Part shown: positions 34,925 through 50,355 of the stretch, piece by piece
How positions within the stretch are numbered: position 1 is the stretch's first letter
Layout: each line of letters opens with the position of its first letter
Source: Latrodectus hesperus
Lineage: Eukaryota; Arthropoda; Arachnida; Araneae; Theridiidae
Assembly (NCBI GenBank): GCA_037975125.1
Contig: CM075860.1
Span: forward strand, 26,434,651 to 26,498,650
DNA: 64,000 nucleotides
Reading direction: 5' to 3'
Notes under the pieces: model-generated
Told to the model about the DNA's origin: nothing
The model's input: the letters and a program-made list of their open reading frames with translations, nothing else
Database searches by the model: none
Position numbers and translations under genes: made by a program

Positions 34925-37900
34925 CAAAGATTTTTACTCTATCACATTTCAATACCTATTCAATTGATGTCATAAAACTTAACATAAACCTTGAAATAGA
35001 TTCATTTACTTTTGGGTTTCAAAAAAATTGTATTTTTACTTTTTAACCCCAGAATTTTATTATATCTTTTTTTTCTTTTTTCATGTAAGTCTTTTATGTT
35101 TATAAATATTGTGGTGTTAGTTTTGAAACTTTTTGTACTGTTTCAATTTTGATTTCTTTACTTATTTACATTTGACTCTAATACTACTACATAAATGAAT
35201 TTAAACAATAACTTACATTTTACTTAATTATAACAAATTTCATGAAAATCACGACAATTATCAATTTACAGATTTAAATATAAACTATGGGTGTTATGGG
35301 AGTTAAGGGTGAATCAAAATTTTTTAATTACATTTAAATTATACTTTTAGGATTTAATAGTATAATATTTTTCAAAGAATTATACGGAAAAAAATAGATA
35401 AGGCTTTTTACATATTGAGATAACAATCAATATTATTTATAAGATTATATAATCAATTTAAATATTATTCATATTTGATTTACATGTTTAAGAAATTTCA
35501 GTTAAAATTTTTTGCATTCTTAAGTGTTCTGCCATGTTGTTTTTTTATGAAATTGATTTATTATTAAGAAACTGGAATTAAATTATTTCAATGAAGAATT
35601 CTTATTCATTGAAACATAAATATTTCTAAATTTTCTGTTTGTCGATAAAAATATAGGATCAATTATGCATGATCTTGATATATTTTTAGGTGAAATAAAA
35701 TATATAATTTGCCATATATCAGTAAGTAATTTCACATACAGAACATTTCCACAATTAAAGTTAAAATATAATTCACAGAAAACAAATGCATCAAAATTTC
35801 TCATAGTTTTTCGAAATATTAATCAATGTCAAACAACAATTGTATCAATCTATAAACAATGATGTTAGAAAATTAATAATTATTTGAATTTTTAATCTAA
35901 TGCAAGACTTATAATTTACAGAATCAATAATTTTTAATCAGTTTTTTTAAGAAAATCATCGCAAATATACCACATCATGATAATTTTTAAATAAATTTGG
36001 CAGATTATATGTCCTTTATTAAAGATCAAATACAAAATTTGTTTATTAAATGCATTCAAATGTTTTCTATTTGATATGAAGAGAATTAGAAATAATTCTG
36101 AATATGATAAGGATATTAATGCACAAAATGAAAATAGAAATATTTACTTATCGATTGAAATCATTTTTATAAAGAAGGAACACAAAACGGGCTTTTTTAA
36201 TGAAAATATAATAAATTATTTGTTCTGTAAAGTATTTTCAGTGTTAGCATCTAATAACATAATATCTAAGACGTTTTAAAGTTCATTTTGAAGTAAAAAA
36301 CTTTTTTTATTTAAAAGTAAAATCATCAATAATTGTTAGAAAAATTTAAAATACGACTAAAAAAACATTTCATCATTCAACTATTCCTTCCAATTTAAAT
36401 GTTAATCGAAAATGAAACTTTTATACATCTGACTAATGTAATACTTCTTCATTTAAAATTTGACGTCAATTAAAATGACAATAAATGATAAACACTTTGA
36501 AATGAAATAAATTTAAATTACTTCTTTCTACATTCATTTTTAAATATAAATCAATAGCAAATAAACATCAAATTTATAAAAGAAGCTCAAATCAATGCCC
36601 TCACTCTATGGTTTTTTTTTTAAATTGGTAAAATTTATTATTATATTATTGGTAAATATATATTAAAATTTATTGGTAAAAGTTATTTCCTTAGAAAAAG
36701 TAATGATTTTATTCTACTAATTTTATTATACATTTGAATTTATTTAAATCTTATAAAAAATTTTTATTTGAATGAACTCGAATTTTAAAAAATTGTGTCG
36801 TGCAATTTTGCATCGAACAAAGCTTTTCTATTTTTGAATTTAATTTTCTTTAATACTCTTTCATATTATAAAAAAGTTTACAAAGCATTTCATAATTTAA
36901 CTAATTATAAGTTTATTTTCTATATTTTGAATTAGAAAAATGGAACTTCTGAGGAAAAAAATAAGCATTAGAAAACTATGTAACTCATTTTAATTCGATA
37001 ATTTTTTTGTACGTTTAATTTCGAAATTAAACTTTATTTTTATTTATTGACTTTTAAAAGCATTTTATAGGAATTATAATGGTCAGAATGTTACGAAGTC
37101 ATCATAAGAAAGTGTCAATTATTATGTAGATAATCTTTTAAACAAGTGGTATTATGGACGATGAGAATGTTACGAAATCAACTAAAATATCGTCCGTTAC
37201 CGTCTAGGTAATCTTTAAAACTGATAAAATACTTTTTTTGCCGTGTGATACCGTTATAAGCAACTTATTAAGAAATAGTTCATAACTATCAAAAAATACA
37301 TTTTGAGTTTAGTTTTATTTTGAAATTATTTACCTTACAATAAAATTTGAAATTAAACTAAATTTATCAGCTTAAAATAATCCTGTACAATGAATCAATA
37401 ATCAATTTATACACATTCCCTGTAATCTTATAATTTGAAGTAAAACGAGCATATTAGTTTTGTGCTTAAATTCAAAGAATATTTCATGAAAGAAATTGAA
37501 AAATTATAACAAGTCAATTTAACATATGTTATTTACATATGTTATCAATATGTTATTTACAGAACTATATCAATCGCTCTTTTTCTCTAAAATAATTTAG
37601 TATTAAATTCTCCAAAAATCATTTTATTTCATGCTTATTGTTGTTGAAAGTTGGATTCAGAATTGCATGAGATAAGAAAGACATTATTCTTTCGTCATTT
37701 TGTTCTAATTCTTGTTACATTTAGGAAGTATTTAAATTTAACTATATATATGTTCAAATAATCTAAATACATAAATTGTATTATTATATAATGAGGCAAT
37801 AATTGTTTATTTTCTGAAAAAGCTTCAAAATTTATTAAAAATAACAAATTTTTCATTGAAAATAAATATAAATGATTTTATATTTATGCATATAAATAAA

Positions 37901-38476
37901 CCAATTAGATATAAGTATTTCATAAAAATGTTTGTCGATACCATTGACACAAATTCCTTACTTCTTAGAGAAATAATCTAATTTATCCTGTTAATTTCTT
38001 CCGGAATTTTAAGAACTACGTACATAAAATATTCTTGAATTTTTAAAATGTTTCATAGGTATTTAATTATTTTATATTTATGAGAAGGAAAACTTTTTCA
38101 ATAATGATGAATACAACTCCTACCAAGTCCTGTTAACAAAGAGAAAAAAGGAAAAAAATAAGCGTTCTGCATAATGTATCATAAATAAAAATGTTTAGTT
38201 TAATTGACAGTAAAGAGTTTATTGCAGTAAAATTTTCAGAGAAATACTTTCTGCTCATTCAAACTATTTTCTTTGAAAATAACTTTGTATTTTTATTAGA
38301 TTTCAAATAAATTTGATACAAATTTAAGGAATAAAAGTTGGAATTTAAACATTTCCAGTAAGGAATAATAGCATCACATATTTTCTATAAAAGTTTCACA
38401 GAGTAAAAGGATAGTTTTCATATCAGCTTAAACTGCAGGTATGCAGGTATACATGCAATTTACAAAATCTAATTCC

Positions 38477-38479
<3 letters not shown>
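34925..38479. other. AT-rich DNA without a gene
   Basis: Three short open frames (60-75 codons at 35583-36279) have AT-driven composition and no motif, and are treated as chance. It contains a diverged tandem duplication at 37080-37221. Confidence 0.65.
37080..37221 (+). repeat. diverged tandem duplication, period about 79 bp
   Basis: 37080-37143 and 37155-37221 share ATGG, GAATGTTACGAARTCA, a TAGRTAATCTTT block and AAAC in the same order. Two copies only. Confidence 0.6.
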
Positions 38480-38774
<295 letters not shown>

Positions 38775-39468
38775 TTATACATTATTCTCAAATTTCTCCT
38801 CTGTATATATTTTAAAGATATAGTTTTGAAACGTTATTAAACTCATTCAGAATAATAATATTTACTGTGTCTTGTAATTGATAATATTATTTGAAAATAA
38901 TATACAAATTCTGCAATGCTGTGATGTTATTGGCATCCATTGAAAACATGACAAAAACATCTCCAGTTTGAATCAAATGTAATTTTAAAAGCGTTATCAC
39001 GTTTGATTAAAGGTAAAAATCGTACCCTGCCTTCGAGACCTGCGAAAAGACATTTTTCAACAAGATTATACAGAGCCACTAGTTGAGCGTCATGTTCTGA
39101 CATTCATCGATACAAAAATCATTTATTTGGTTTTCGAATTCTCAACTGAAAATAGCTACTAATGGTTTAGTCTAAGATTGCTTCACAATCCTTTTACAAC
39201 TGAGTACGATTGGCGAAATGTGGCACTGATTTGTTGCGGCACAGAATGAGTTGCCCATGTTTGTCATCCAATTCCAATTTGATTTCAAATCCAACAGACT
39301 GAGAGCTGTTTTATATGCCAGGGGAAGCAATTGTTTTTACAAGTTTTGCTTTATTGTAAATCCTCAAACTCCTTGCAAATTTGATAACTTTAGTCTACGT
39401 GCTATACTGCATACGTACAATTTTAGAAAATATGAAAATTTACCTAGCATTTAATTCCATATATTTAC
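38775..39468. other. spacer with an unassigned GC-richer block
   Basis: 38990-39320 is less AT-rich than usual, but no frame stays open with a recognisable protein and no repeat ends were found. It is possibly an old transposon fragment. Confidence 0.5.
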
Positions 39469-39478
39469 AAACAAATAT
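39469..39478. repeat. SINE target-site duplication, left copy
   Basis: AAACAAATAT, repeated exactly at 39788-39797. Its first A bases overlap the SINE tail in the right copy. Confidence 0.7.
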
Positions 39479-39790
39479 TGCCGACCGATTGGCTGAGTGG
39501 TTAGCGTTCCTGACTCCTGAGCTGTTGGTTCCGGGTTCGAATCCCGGTTCGGGCATGGATGTTTCTTTCCTTCTCTGTTCTCTCTGTGTTTCTCTGTCCT
39601 TTCTTCTTTGAGGTTGTATGAATGTGGCCCGCTCTATAAACGGGTTTGTGGTGGTATGGCGCAGGTAACGCTTCTCGCCTCTGTGACTTGGTTTACAGGT
39701 GCCCGCTGGGTAATGACAAATGAGTAGAAGTCTCTAACCTTGTTGTGGCATATGGTTAGACCCTCTTGTGCCCGCCATTTGGAAAAAAAA
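39479..39790 (+). mobile_element. tRNA-derived SINE (plus strand)
   Basis: The tRNA-like head has an A box TGGCTGAGTGG at 39490-39500 and a consensus B box GGTTCGAATCC at 39534-39544, 44 bp apart as in tRNA genes. The acceptor arms do not pair (only about three bases match), so it is not a functional tRNA. The body follows: TTCGGGCATGGATGT, a CT-rich stretch, TTGTATGAATGTGGCCC and a GGTGGTATGGCGCAGG segment. It ends in a short A8 tail. A 10-bp target duplication flanks it. About 310 bp long, it looks like a full-length copy and shares its head and centre with the SINE at 26619-26902. Confidence 0.88.
39534..39544 (+). promoter_or_regulatory. Pol III internal promoter B box
   Basis: GGTTCGAATCC, a perfect match to the eukaryotic tRNA B box, paired with the A box at 39490-39500. 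Confidence 0.85.
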
Positions 39791-39797
39791 CAAATAT
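39788..39797. repeat. SINE target-site duplication, right copy
   Basis: AAACAAATAT, identical to 39469-39478. Confidence 0.7.
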
Positions 39798-41790
39798 CAC
39801 TGCAAGTATTCGATTTTTAACTAATGGAATTCATATCGAAACACTAAAATATCTTTATTTTGAATGATTTGAACGTATTCTCTAATTATAAGTTCTTTGA
39901 TGTGTTTTTGTATTTTATCAAGCTACATTTATTATGAACTAAATTATTATTTTTTAAACAAATTGCTAATTGAAATATCTGATCTTTAAAGAAAAGATAT
40001 GTTTGTTAGAAATAATAGAAATAAAACAGTATTAGTAATGTAATTTATTCACTCTCAGAGCACAAAATCTCTAAGTCTAATTGAAATCAACCTTTTTAAA
40101 GAAAAGTGAGATATGTACCCAAAAATTGTCTTATACCAGATGATTTTTTTAATAATAGTATTGTTTCTCAATCATTTCTTCAGAGTGATTTTATTCAATT
40201 TATATGTGATTGTGCAAAATATTGAAAAGCCAGAGCAAATTTCGTTTGAGAATAACAAAGCAAAAATATTCATTTTCTATTTTCAGTTTATTCACATAAC
40301 AGTCAACATTAATGCAAAGATTTTTTGTAAGAAATGTTAATACATGAGCAAAAGATATTTTCAAGCACATAATGGAATTCAGTGAACTACGAAATGCTTA
40401 ACTTAATTATAATGTTCATCAAGCGACTAATAGAATAAAATATCAATAATATATTGTTGAAATAAAGTTGTTTATTTGACTATTATACTTTACATAATTG
40501 TGTATACTTATATAATTGTGTATTGTAATATTTATTGTAATATGACTAAGACTATTTCACAGGATCTAAGCAATATACCTTTACTAAAATGTTTGACATA
40601 TTCTGATAATATGATTAGAAACAATTTAAGAGTATGTCAATCTTAGAAGCCTTAGAAATGAGTTTACTTTCAGAGGAAGGAAATTATGTCCAGTATCCAC
40701 AATCAATCCAATCAATTTGTATCAGATTATGTGGCTAATTGTTTTGCCCTGTCTTTAATCTCTTTCCCACCGAAGGCATATCTCAGAAAGTCCCTAGGGA
40801 GTAGAGATCCTAGTATATTAGAGCAATACCATTCAGAAGTGACTTTTATGAAATAATTCGATATTCTGCATTGTTGGATAGTTAATTTACTAAGTTATTT
40901 TGAATTCTGCATCAATATGACGAAAAATGTTTTGTAAATGATATACAAATTTATTGTAACTATTAAAATACATTCTTTAATAAATATTTTGAAAATAATC
41001 ATTTCTATGAAGATTATAAATATTTATATGAAGTAGTCAAACAAAATGTTTAATGAGTTATTTATGCAATGTACGTACTAATAAAGTTTAATTCATGCAA
41101 AACATTTAACAACAATTTGAATGTTTAAAATCTTAATAAGTCAAGTTAAACAATTCCACTTAAAATAATATAAAATAATAAAAATAGTATAACCTGTTTT
41201 AAATTTTAAACTTCAATCCATAATAATTAAAAGTATTGTAAGGCTTCCATACAATGTAATCTGTGTTTTATTTTCATTAAACTTTTCATCAATATCAAAA
41301 TTTCTAAAAGAATTGTATCAACTATATTAAAGGAAATATAGTAATTTTCCTTAATAATAAATCACTCAAAAACAATTTTTCCAGAAAAAAATTTTTTTGT
41401 CAAAATTAACGCTTAATGTAATACAAATAAAGATGTACATTAAAATTGTAGTACTAATAAATCAAATTTAAAATCAGTTCTATCTATATTTATGTATAAG
41501 TATTTACAATAAATTAAAATTTTGCTGAAAAGTTAAATTTCGATGTAAATATTATGTTTCCTTCCTTTTCTAAATCAATATTTTCCACTACAGGTAATTT
41601 AAATCACGTTTGGCTTCTATTTCAACTGAAAATGTGCCAAAATGTAAAAACATTTTATCTATGTGATGTCATATTTGAAATTTGGGAAAATTGGTCTTAA
41701 TTGCAATGTGTATGCCAAATATTTTTTAAAAGCGATTTTAATTTAAAATTTTCACGCCCTCGCGAATGATAGTTTTTTTAAAATTTAATT
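39798..41790. other. AT-rich DNA without a gene
   Basis: A 75-codon open frame at 40113-40340 is hydrophobic and AT-driven without motif or context. A GC-richer patch at 40670-40820 contains nothing recognised. Confidence 0.6.
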
Positions 41791-42020
41791 TACACTCGTT
41801 TCAATAAATTAAGGATGATGCAAGTTCCGGCAAAGAAAGAGACAGAAGCAAAACAAATGTAATTTATTTAAAAAGTATATTTATTAAACAAAAGGTAAAG
41901 AGCAAAACGTATGCTATATGTTTGACATCATTAATAAAAATTGCGATTTTTATTCCCTGGAGCAAGTTTCAAAAAAGAACCTCTTTACAAAAACCAACAT
42001 AAAATGGTTGGTATGATGGT

Positions 42021-43610
42021 TAATACATAGTATGCCCCACAGAGGAGGCAATACCACAGAGGTACAATGCCTAGGCATGCTGAGTATTAACCCTTTAAGC
42101 GGTCAATTATTTTACCAGAAATGCTCCCAAAAAGGCATATTTTTTATTGCATATAATTAAGTACCATACTTAATAGAATAAGAATGTTAGAATTTTTTTA
42201 TTTTTTTACACTTTTAATGCTTTTACAACATTTTTTTATTTTACAATTTTGGACCTAAAACCCCCTAAATGTTTGCTTTTTTCTAGTACATTCTGCGTGC
42301 AGTAAAGAATTGCTTACAAGTTCTGCAAAAAATTCACTCATACTTACTGTGAATTTTGAAGTTTACAATTGTCAAAGCAGTTCAGAAGTTTTTTTGTGTA
42401 TGATACAATTTCCATCAGACACACAAGCATGGCATACAGTAGAACAAAAATTTCAAAGAAAAGTTCCCGCTTTCCCGCTACATAGAAAAACCCGGATGAA
42501 AAGAATTTAATTTACATGGACATTATCTTTCAATAATGAAAAATGCGGGCAAACCAGAAAAGAAAAGGAAAAAATATCGATGCTCGTACGCCATACGGGC
42601 AAACCAAATGAAGCCAATTTCGGGTAACACGTACACCGTACGGGCAAAATGCTTAAACGGTTAAATTATCGATCTGATCTTGGGGAATATTATACTATTC
42701 ATCAAGAAATGCGCTCCGAAGTTACGGTAGACATTTTGGAGGGGGTTGACAGGCTGTCATTCGTCGGCCAAGTATGTCACATACATGCTCCGTTGGATTC
42801 AAATCTGGTGAGTATGCTAACCAATCCATACGGGTGATATCCTCCGATTGAAAGATTCATCGACAATGCTTGCACGGTGAGAAAGAGAGTTGTCATTCAT
42901 AAACAGAAATTCTACACCCATGGTGTCCCGAAACAAACGTACATGTTGTTCCAGAATGACATCCCGGTAGATGTGACCTACCATGGTTACATTCTGAACA
43001 TACAGGATAGTTCTAGAACCCAAAATAATTCCTTTAGATACGAGCATTTCTGCACCACCGTACCGTGTCGTTCAATGGTGTTCTCTTGGTGGTAACGGGT
43101 ACCTGCTCCTCTCTATATGAAAGTCCGGTGAGAATCAGACAAAGCTAAACCTGGACTCGTCGGAAAACATCACACGAGAACCCTGTTGCGGTGTCCACAG
43201 TGCATGCTCTCTACTCCAGGCTAACCGCAGGTGACAGAGAGTTGCGGTACGTGGAACACATCTGACAGGCCAACTAGCATTATAGTCCATTGTGCCCTAA
43301 GTATCAGCACACGGTCTGCCTTGAAACTGTCGTACGGGTAACTGAAGAGAGCTGACGAGAAAGGTCTGATGCTGTGCTCCCTCAATTTGTTTAGGCAGTA
43401 ACTGCCTAATACCAGTCCTCATTCGGCGTTGTAACTCGAGGGGTGACCTGTGCTGTAACGTCTACTCACACTATCTTGGAACTGTTGCCAAAGCCTGGAG
43501 ATGACACTTTTGCCGATCCCAAGTTCCTCGGATACTTCCAGAAGTCCACAATCCAGAAGGCCGATAATTCTACCACTTAAAACATCATCCAAAAGCTTCC
43601 TTTGCGCCAT
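42021..43610 (-). pseudogene. Tc1-type transposase pseudogene, all catalytic blocks traceable
   Basis: The start is at MAQRKLLDDVLSGRIIGLLD (ATG at 43610). The helix-turn-helix is followed by EVSEELGIGKSVISRLWQQF and RRYSTGHP. The first catalytic Asp block (FSDES) lies near 43165, and LVSKGIILGSRT near 43045 is the beta-strand segment. GHIYRDVILEQHVRLF then EFLFMNDNSLSHRA (about 42900) carries the second Asp. SPDLNPTEHVCDILGRR (about 42800-42750) carries the Glu. DQIDNL near 42665 is followed by the piggyBac-like insertion, and the C-terminus (SMPRHC...) resumes below 42087. Several frameshifts and stops and the insertion make it non-functional, but it keeps the middle that the copy at 12042-12922 has lost. 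Confidence 0.85.
42091..42660. mobile_element. 570-bp piggyBac-like element inserted at TTAA
   Basis: It is flanked by TTAA on both sides (42087-42090 and 42661-42664). The ends, CCCTTTAAGC on the left and CCGTTTAAGC on the right when reverse-complemented, are 10-bp inverted repeats with one mismatch. The motif GCGGGCAAA/ACGGGCAAA is repeated three times toward the right end (42545, 42595 and 42640 regions). On the minus strand around 42500-42370 a Cys/His-rich stretch (FCSTVCHACVSDGNCIIHKK) could be a remnant of the C-terminal Cys-rich domain of a piggyBac transposase, a weak reading. It is non-autonomous. Confidence 0.8.
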
Positions 43611-43863
43611 CACTGTGCGGTTATTGCATGGAAAGGCTTTCAAAGAGCTTGTGAACAACTTTATTTCTTTGCAATTATTACTTGTAAACCCCTCTCTTAT
43701 ACTCTCGTCATTGTGACGTGCTATCGGTGCCATATGGTGGTTTCTTGTAATTTGCATATTATTCATCAAGGTGTGAGTGATTTTAATTCTACATGTGAAA
43801 TTTTTATTTTAGATTTTAATTTTGTTATTTCCGAATTATCCTTAATTTATGGACATGAGTGTA

Positions 43864-46573
43864 GATGCAATAAATGGAAAATGAAATCATCTCTAAGACT
43901 GAATTTTAGGTTGTCTGATTAAACAAAATTTAGATTTTTTTAAATATACAAATTTATGTATTTGTTTCAACTTTAACTGATTTTTCTGGAAAACAGCAAT
44001 TGACAGATTATTGTACAATGCACGTATTTCACAAAAAGTTAAACACAAACTTATCGTCAGTAAATATAACTTATGTATCACTTATCTAGGTGATAGACTC
44101 TGTAAGATTGGTAGACTGATTAAGAGATTATGTATCACCTTTCTTCGGCTCCGTTCTAAAATATTTTTCAAAAATTATAACAAACATAATTAAAATCCAT
44201 TACTTTTTGCCTAATATGAAAAAAATCCTTAAAACTACTGCACAAGTTATGGGTTATTTTAAATACTGTAATACCGATAATACACTTGTATCTAATTGGT
44301 TTTGTGAACATGCTTGATTGACATTCATAACGTAAAATGAATATCCATCTAATCTGAATCAAATTAAGAATGTTTTATTATATTTACTCAAGAATAAATT
44401 TAGTTAAATGAAGTATGTAAGAAAAAGAATGCAATCAAATTCACTCAAGCAAAATTAAATGTTACTTAAAAGCCTGAGTTGATCAAAAGTTTAAATTTTG
44501 TATTCCAAATTCTTTTCATTAGAAGCGAAAATAAATGTAAAAAAATGAAATATTATTTACACTATTAAAACAAAAATTATAGCCAATAAATGAACTTCGT
44601 TCCAATAGAAATATTGCTTAAATTGTTCATGTGAATAAGGATTTATCAGGGAATATTACTAACGTTAAAATAAATATTTAATAGTATCTATTATTAAATA
44701 AAAATTGTGTACTTGTATTTCAAAATATTTTCGAAGTGCCTTGAAATTATGAATAATGACTGTAAGTTTATAACACAGGAAATAGCTTGTCCTTTAAGTT
44801 ATAATAATCATTTTTACACCAATAAATACCAATTATCACATACACAAATCCATTATGATACTAATTCATACCCATTTGACAACCATAATGTTTGTTATTG
44901 GTGGGTAACGCTAGGATGAGAAATCTCTAATCATACTTGAAATCAGGCATACATGCATTATGCATTCTCATCACACAAGCAATTTACATCAGCATAACTG
45001 ATGTATTTCTTAAAAAAAAAATCTGCTGGTTCTTTTGAGCAGATCTCCAAATGAAGTACCTAGTTTTGTATATTTACATAAAAGCATGTTATATTCTCAT
45101 GTAGTAAGCGCAGAGTCAGGAGTTTTCTTTCCTGCACACCATATGTTGTACAGATGAAGAAAAAGTGCTAAAAATTTCCATTTTTTTTCAACCCTATAGC
45201 CCATTAATCTATAGCTTTTCACACAAAAATTATTAGGCAGTTGAGTAAGATATTTAGAATGATTTATAAAAGTGTTTTTTAAATTATAAGAAGAAATAAA
45301 AAGAACTAGAATATAATAAAGAGCTGAAATATTTATAAGTCATGCATCAGTTTTCAACAACAAATTTCTTTCACTAAGTTTGGTCAGGAACAAGGAAGAA
45401 TATAAGTCATTTACAGCAACAAAATATTATATAAGGTAATCAAACAATATTTCTTTTTTTGTAATTACTGCACCAATTTGATTTGCAAAACTCATCTTTA
45501 ATTTTGCCGATTATCCGTGTTTGAGTGAAATGAATGCTAGTGAAACTTTAAGGAAAATTCTGCATGCTATAAAGACGCACGCTTAATACGTGCTTATGGA
45601 GTCTGTACATTTTCACAGAATATCTTAAGAATATCCGTTTCATTGTATTAGATTTTCCTGGTGGTTGCATCACAGTTATAATGTATATAAATGCATGTTT
45701 CATTCTTAATTCTACAACTGGATATTCAATCTTCTATATTAAAAGTGCAATTTAAAAGTATCTTTGAACGGATATTCATACCTATATACGGATCTGAAAG
45801 CACACGAAATGTGTCTTGGTCACTACGCATCCCGAAATTTAAATTATTGTTATAACATATGAAATATTTAATATTTATAATCAACAAGTTGAAGAATACA
45901 TAGAATTTTTCATAACGGAAAATTATCTTTGATGCGAATGATATAGTCAGTACAGTTGGTATCTTTGATTCCTTTTGGCTGTACATAAATTGTCCTTAGT
46001 ATTTGCATAAAATAAAATTTTCAAATATCTATTATAATAATTTTCTCTAAATCATAGATTTGATAGAGAACTGGGATTTTTCAATAGCTATTTTTAACAT
46101 CTTATCATGTCATTTTTAGAAAATGAATGAAATTTTGGCATAAGGTATTTTGAGATTTGCGCTCAAGAATGAAGTGGAAAACAACGGTGTCACTCTAACA
46201 GTTACAGTGAGAAAATTTCAAATAGAAACATGAAGATTTTTATAATGGAATGTGATCTCCATTCTTAAAAACAATAAATAAATTTGGAATGACACCTCTA
46301 GCACTAAAATCCCCAGAGGTAGGCAAGTAAAAAGTAGAAAAAGTACCACGCTCCAAAACATTAATGTTCGTTTCATTTATGTTACACGTCACATCATTTC
46401 TTCTGCTGAGATCCCAGTTTGATTAGTCCTCCACAAAATAAGAAGAAGAAACCAAGAAATGAAAATTTCGGGCTCTCGGGATTAAAAATAATTACTGAAA
46501 TCATCACGCTAGGTGAAAAAGAGGCACTGCGTAATGCAAATCGCGTATGTTGCTTTCTGCCATTTCGAACAGT
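43864..46573. other. AT-rich DNA without a gene
   Basis: No supported coding sequence in 2.7 kb. A 7-bp hairpin ATCTGCT...AGCAGAT lies at about 45020-45043. Short open frames here have no motif. Confidence 0.65.
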
Positions 46574-47257
46574 ATGCCGCTTTCAGGGAAAGACATTGTG
46601 GAAATCGTAAAGAACTGTGTGGATAAAAAGCCGCAGAAACCATGGATTATGGTAAAACCCGTGCATTGTAAAAGCTATACGGGACTTGATTCATAAATTT
46701 AATTAAACTTTTTGCACATGCGCTCGACCTCAGTTTGGATGACATTCCGTTTTTGTGGAAGCTGTTTCAAAAGTTCATCAGATGATAAGCCCAGTTCGTC
46801 CCACAATGTATTTCACGTGTTCTAAATCTGCCAAATTCAACTGTCTACAAGATACTACGCACTGTTCTAAACATGTTTCATTATCGATTCCAGCCTGTTC
46901 AGATGTTGGAAGTGGGAAACTATGAAGTACTGCTGGATTTTGCGAATCAATCGCTTATCCGATATGATGAAGATAGCAGCTGGCCTTTAAGCATACGCAT
47001 TCTGTGGACAGATGAGGTGCATTTCTCGTTAGCTGGTAACGTAAATTCAAAACGTTCTGTGTACTGGGCAGAGAATAATTCACATGATGCGCTTGCATGT
47101 CTATTACTACATACAATATACATTCAAAAGTATGTAGTGGGGTATAACGAGTACGTTCCTCCTCGGCCCTTGCTTTGATGAAAAGTTTACTGCCGTTGAT
47201 CTGCAAACGTGTACAGTAACGGGTGCTCGCTACCTGGACATATTAATGTTGTGGTGA
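46574..47257 (+). pseudogene. Tc1/mariner-superfamily (Tc3-like) transposase pseudogene
   Basis: The likely start is MPLSGKDIVEIVKNCVDK at 46574. After a break, CTCARPQFG (46713) followed by VEAVSKVHQMISPVRP is the linker between the two helix-turn-helix units. In the next frame, SRVLNLPNSTVYKILRTVLN (about 46820-46880) is the second HTH. Then FHYRFQPVQMLEVGNY leads to RILWTDEVHFSLAGNVNSK (about 47000-47050), with TDE holding the first catalytic Asp. A last shift gives VDLQTCTVTGARYLDIL before a stop at 47255-47257. The family is one usually annotated as Tc3-like or DUF4817-linked in arthropods. The second Asp and Glu regions are absent. No terminal repeats were found. Confidence 0.72.

Positions 47258-50355
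<3,098 letters not shown>

Larger units (their letters stand above)
41793..43861 (-). mobile_element. Tc1-type DNA transposon, second copy, with nested insertion
   Basis: The ends are CACTCGTTTCAATAAATTAA (41793) and, reverse-complemented from 43861, CACTCATGTCCATAAATTAA. TA flanks both (41791-41792, 43862-43863). It is the same family as 11792-13142 in opposite orientation, with the same leader segment (TTCACATGTAGAATT). The 2069-bp length includes a 570-bp piggyBac-like insertion at 42091-42660. Without it the element is about 1.5 kb, a normal Tc1 size. Confidence 0.9.

Noticed and set aside
36076..36279. 67-codon frame rich in Asn, Lys and Ile
   Set aside because: Composition is what AT-rich random sequence yields, with no motif or context.
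39479..39555. Functional tRNA gene
   Set aside because: A and B boxes are good but the acceptor arms pair at only about three positions, and a SINE body and tail follow with target duplications. It is a SINE head.
43501..43922. Plus-strand open frames over the second Tc1 copy
   Set aside because: They are antisense shadows of the minus-strand transposase.
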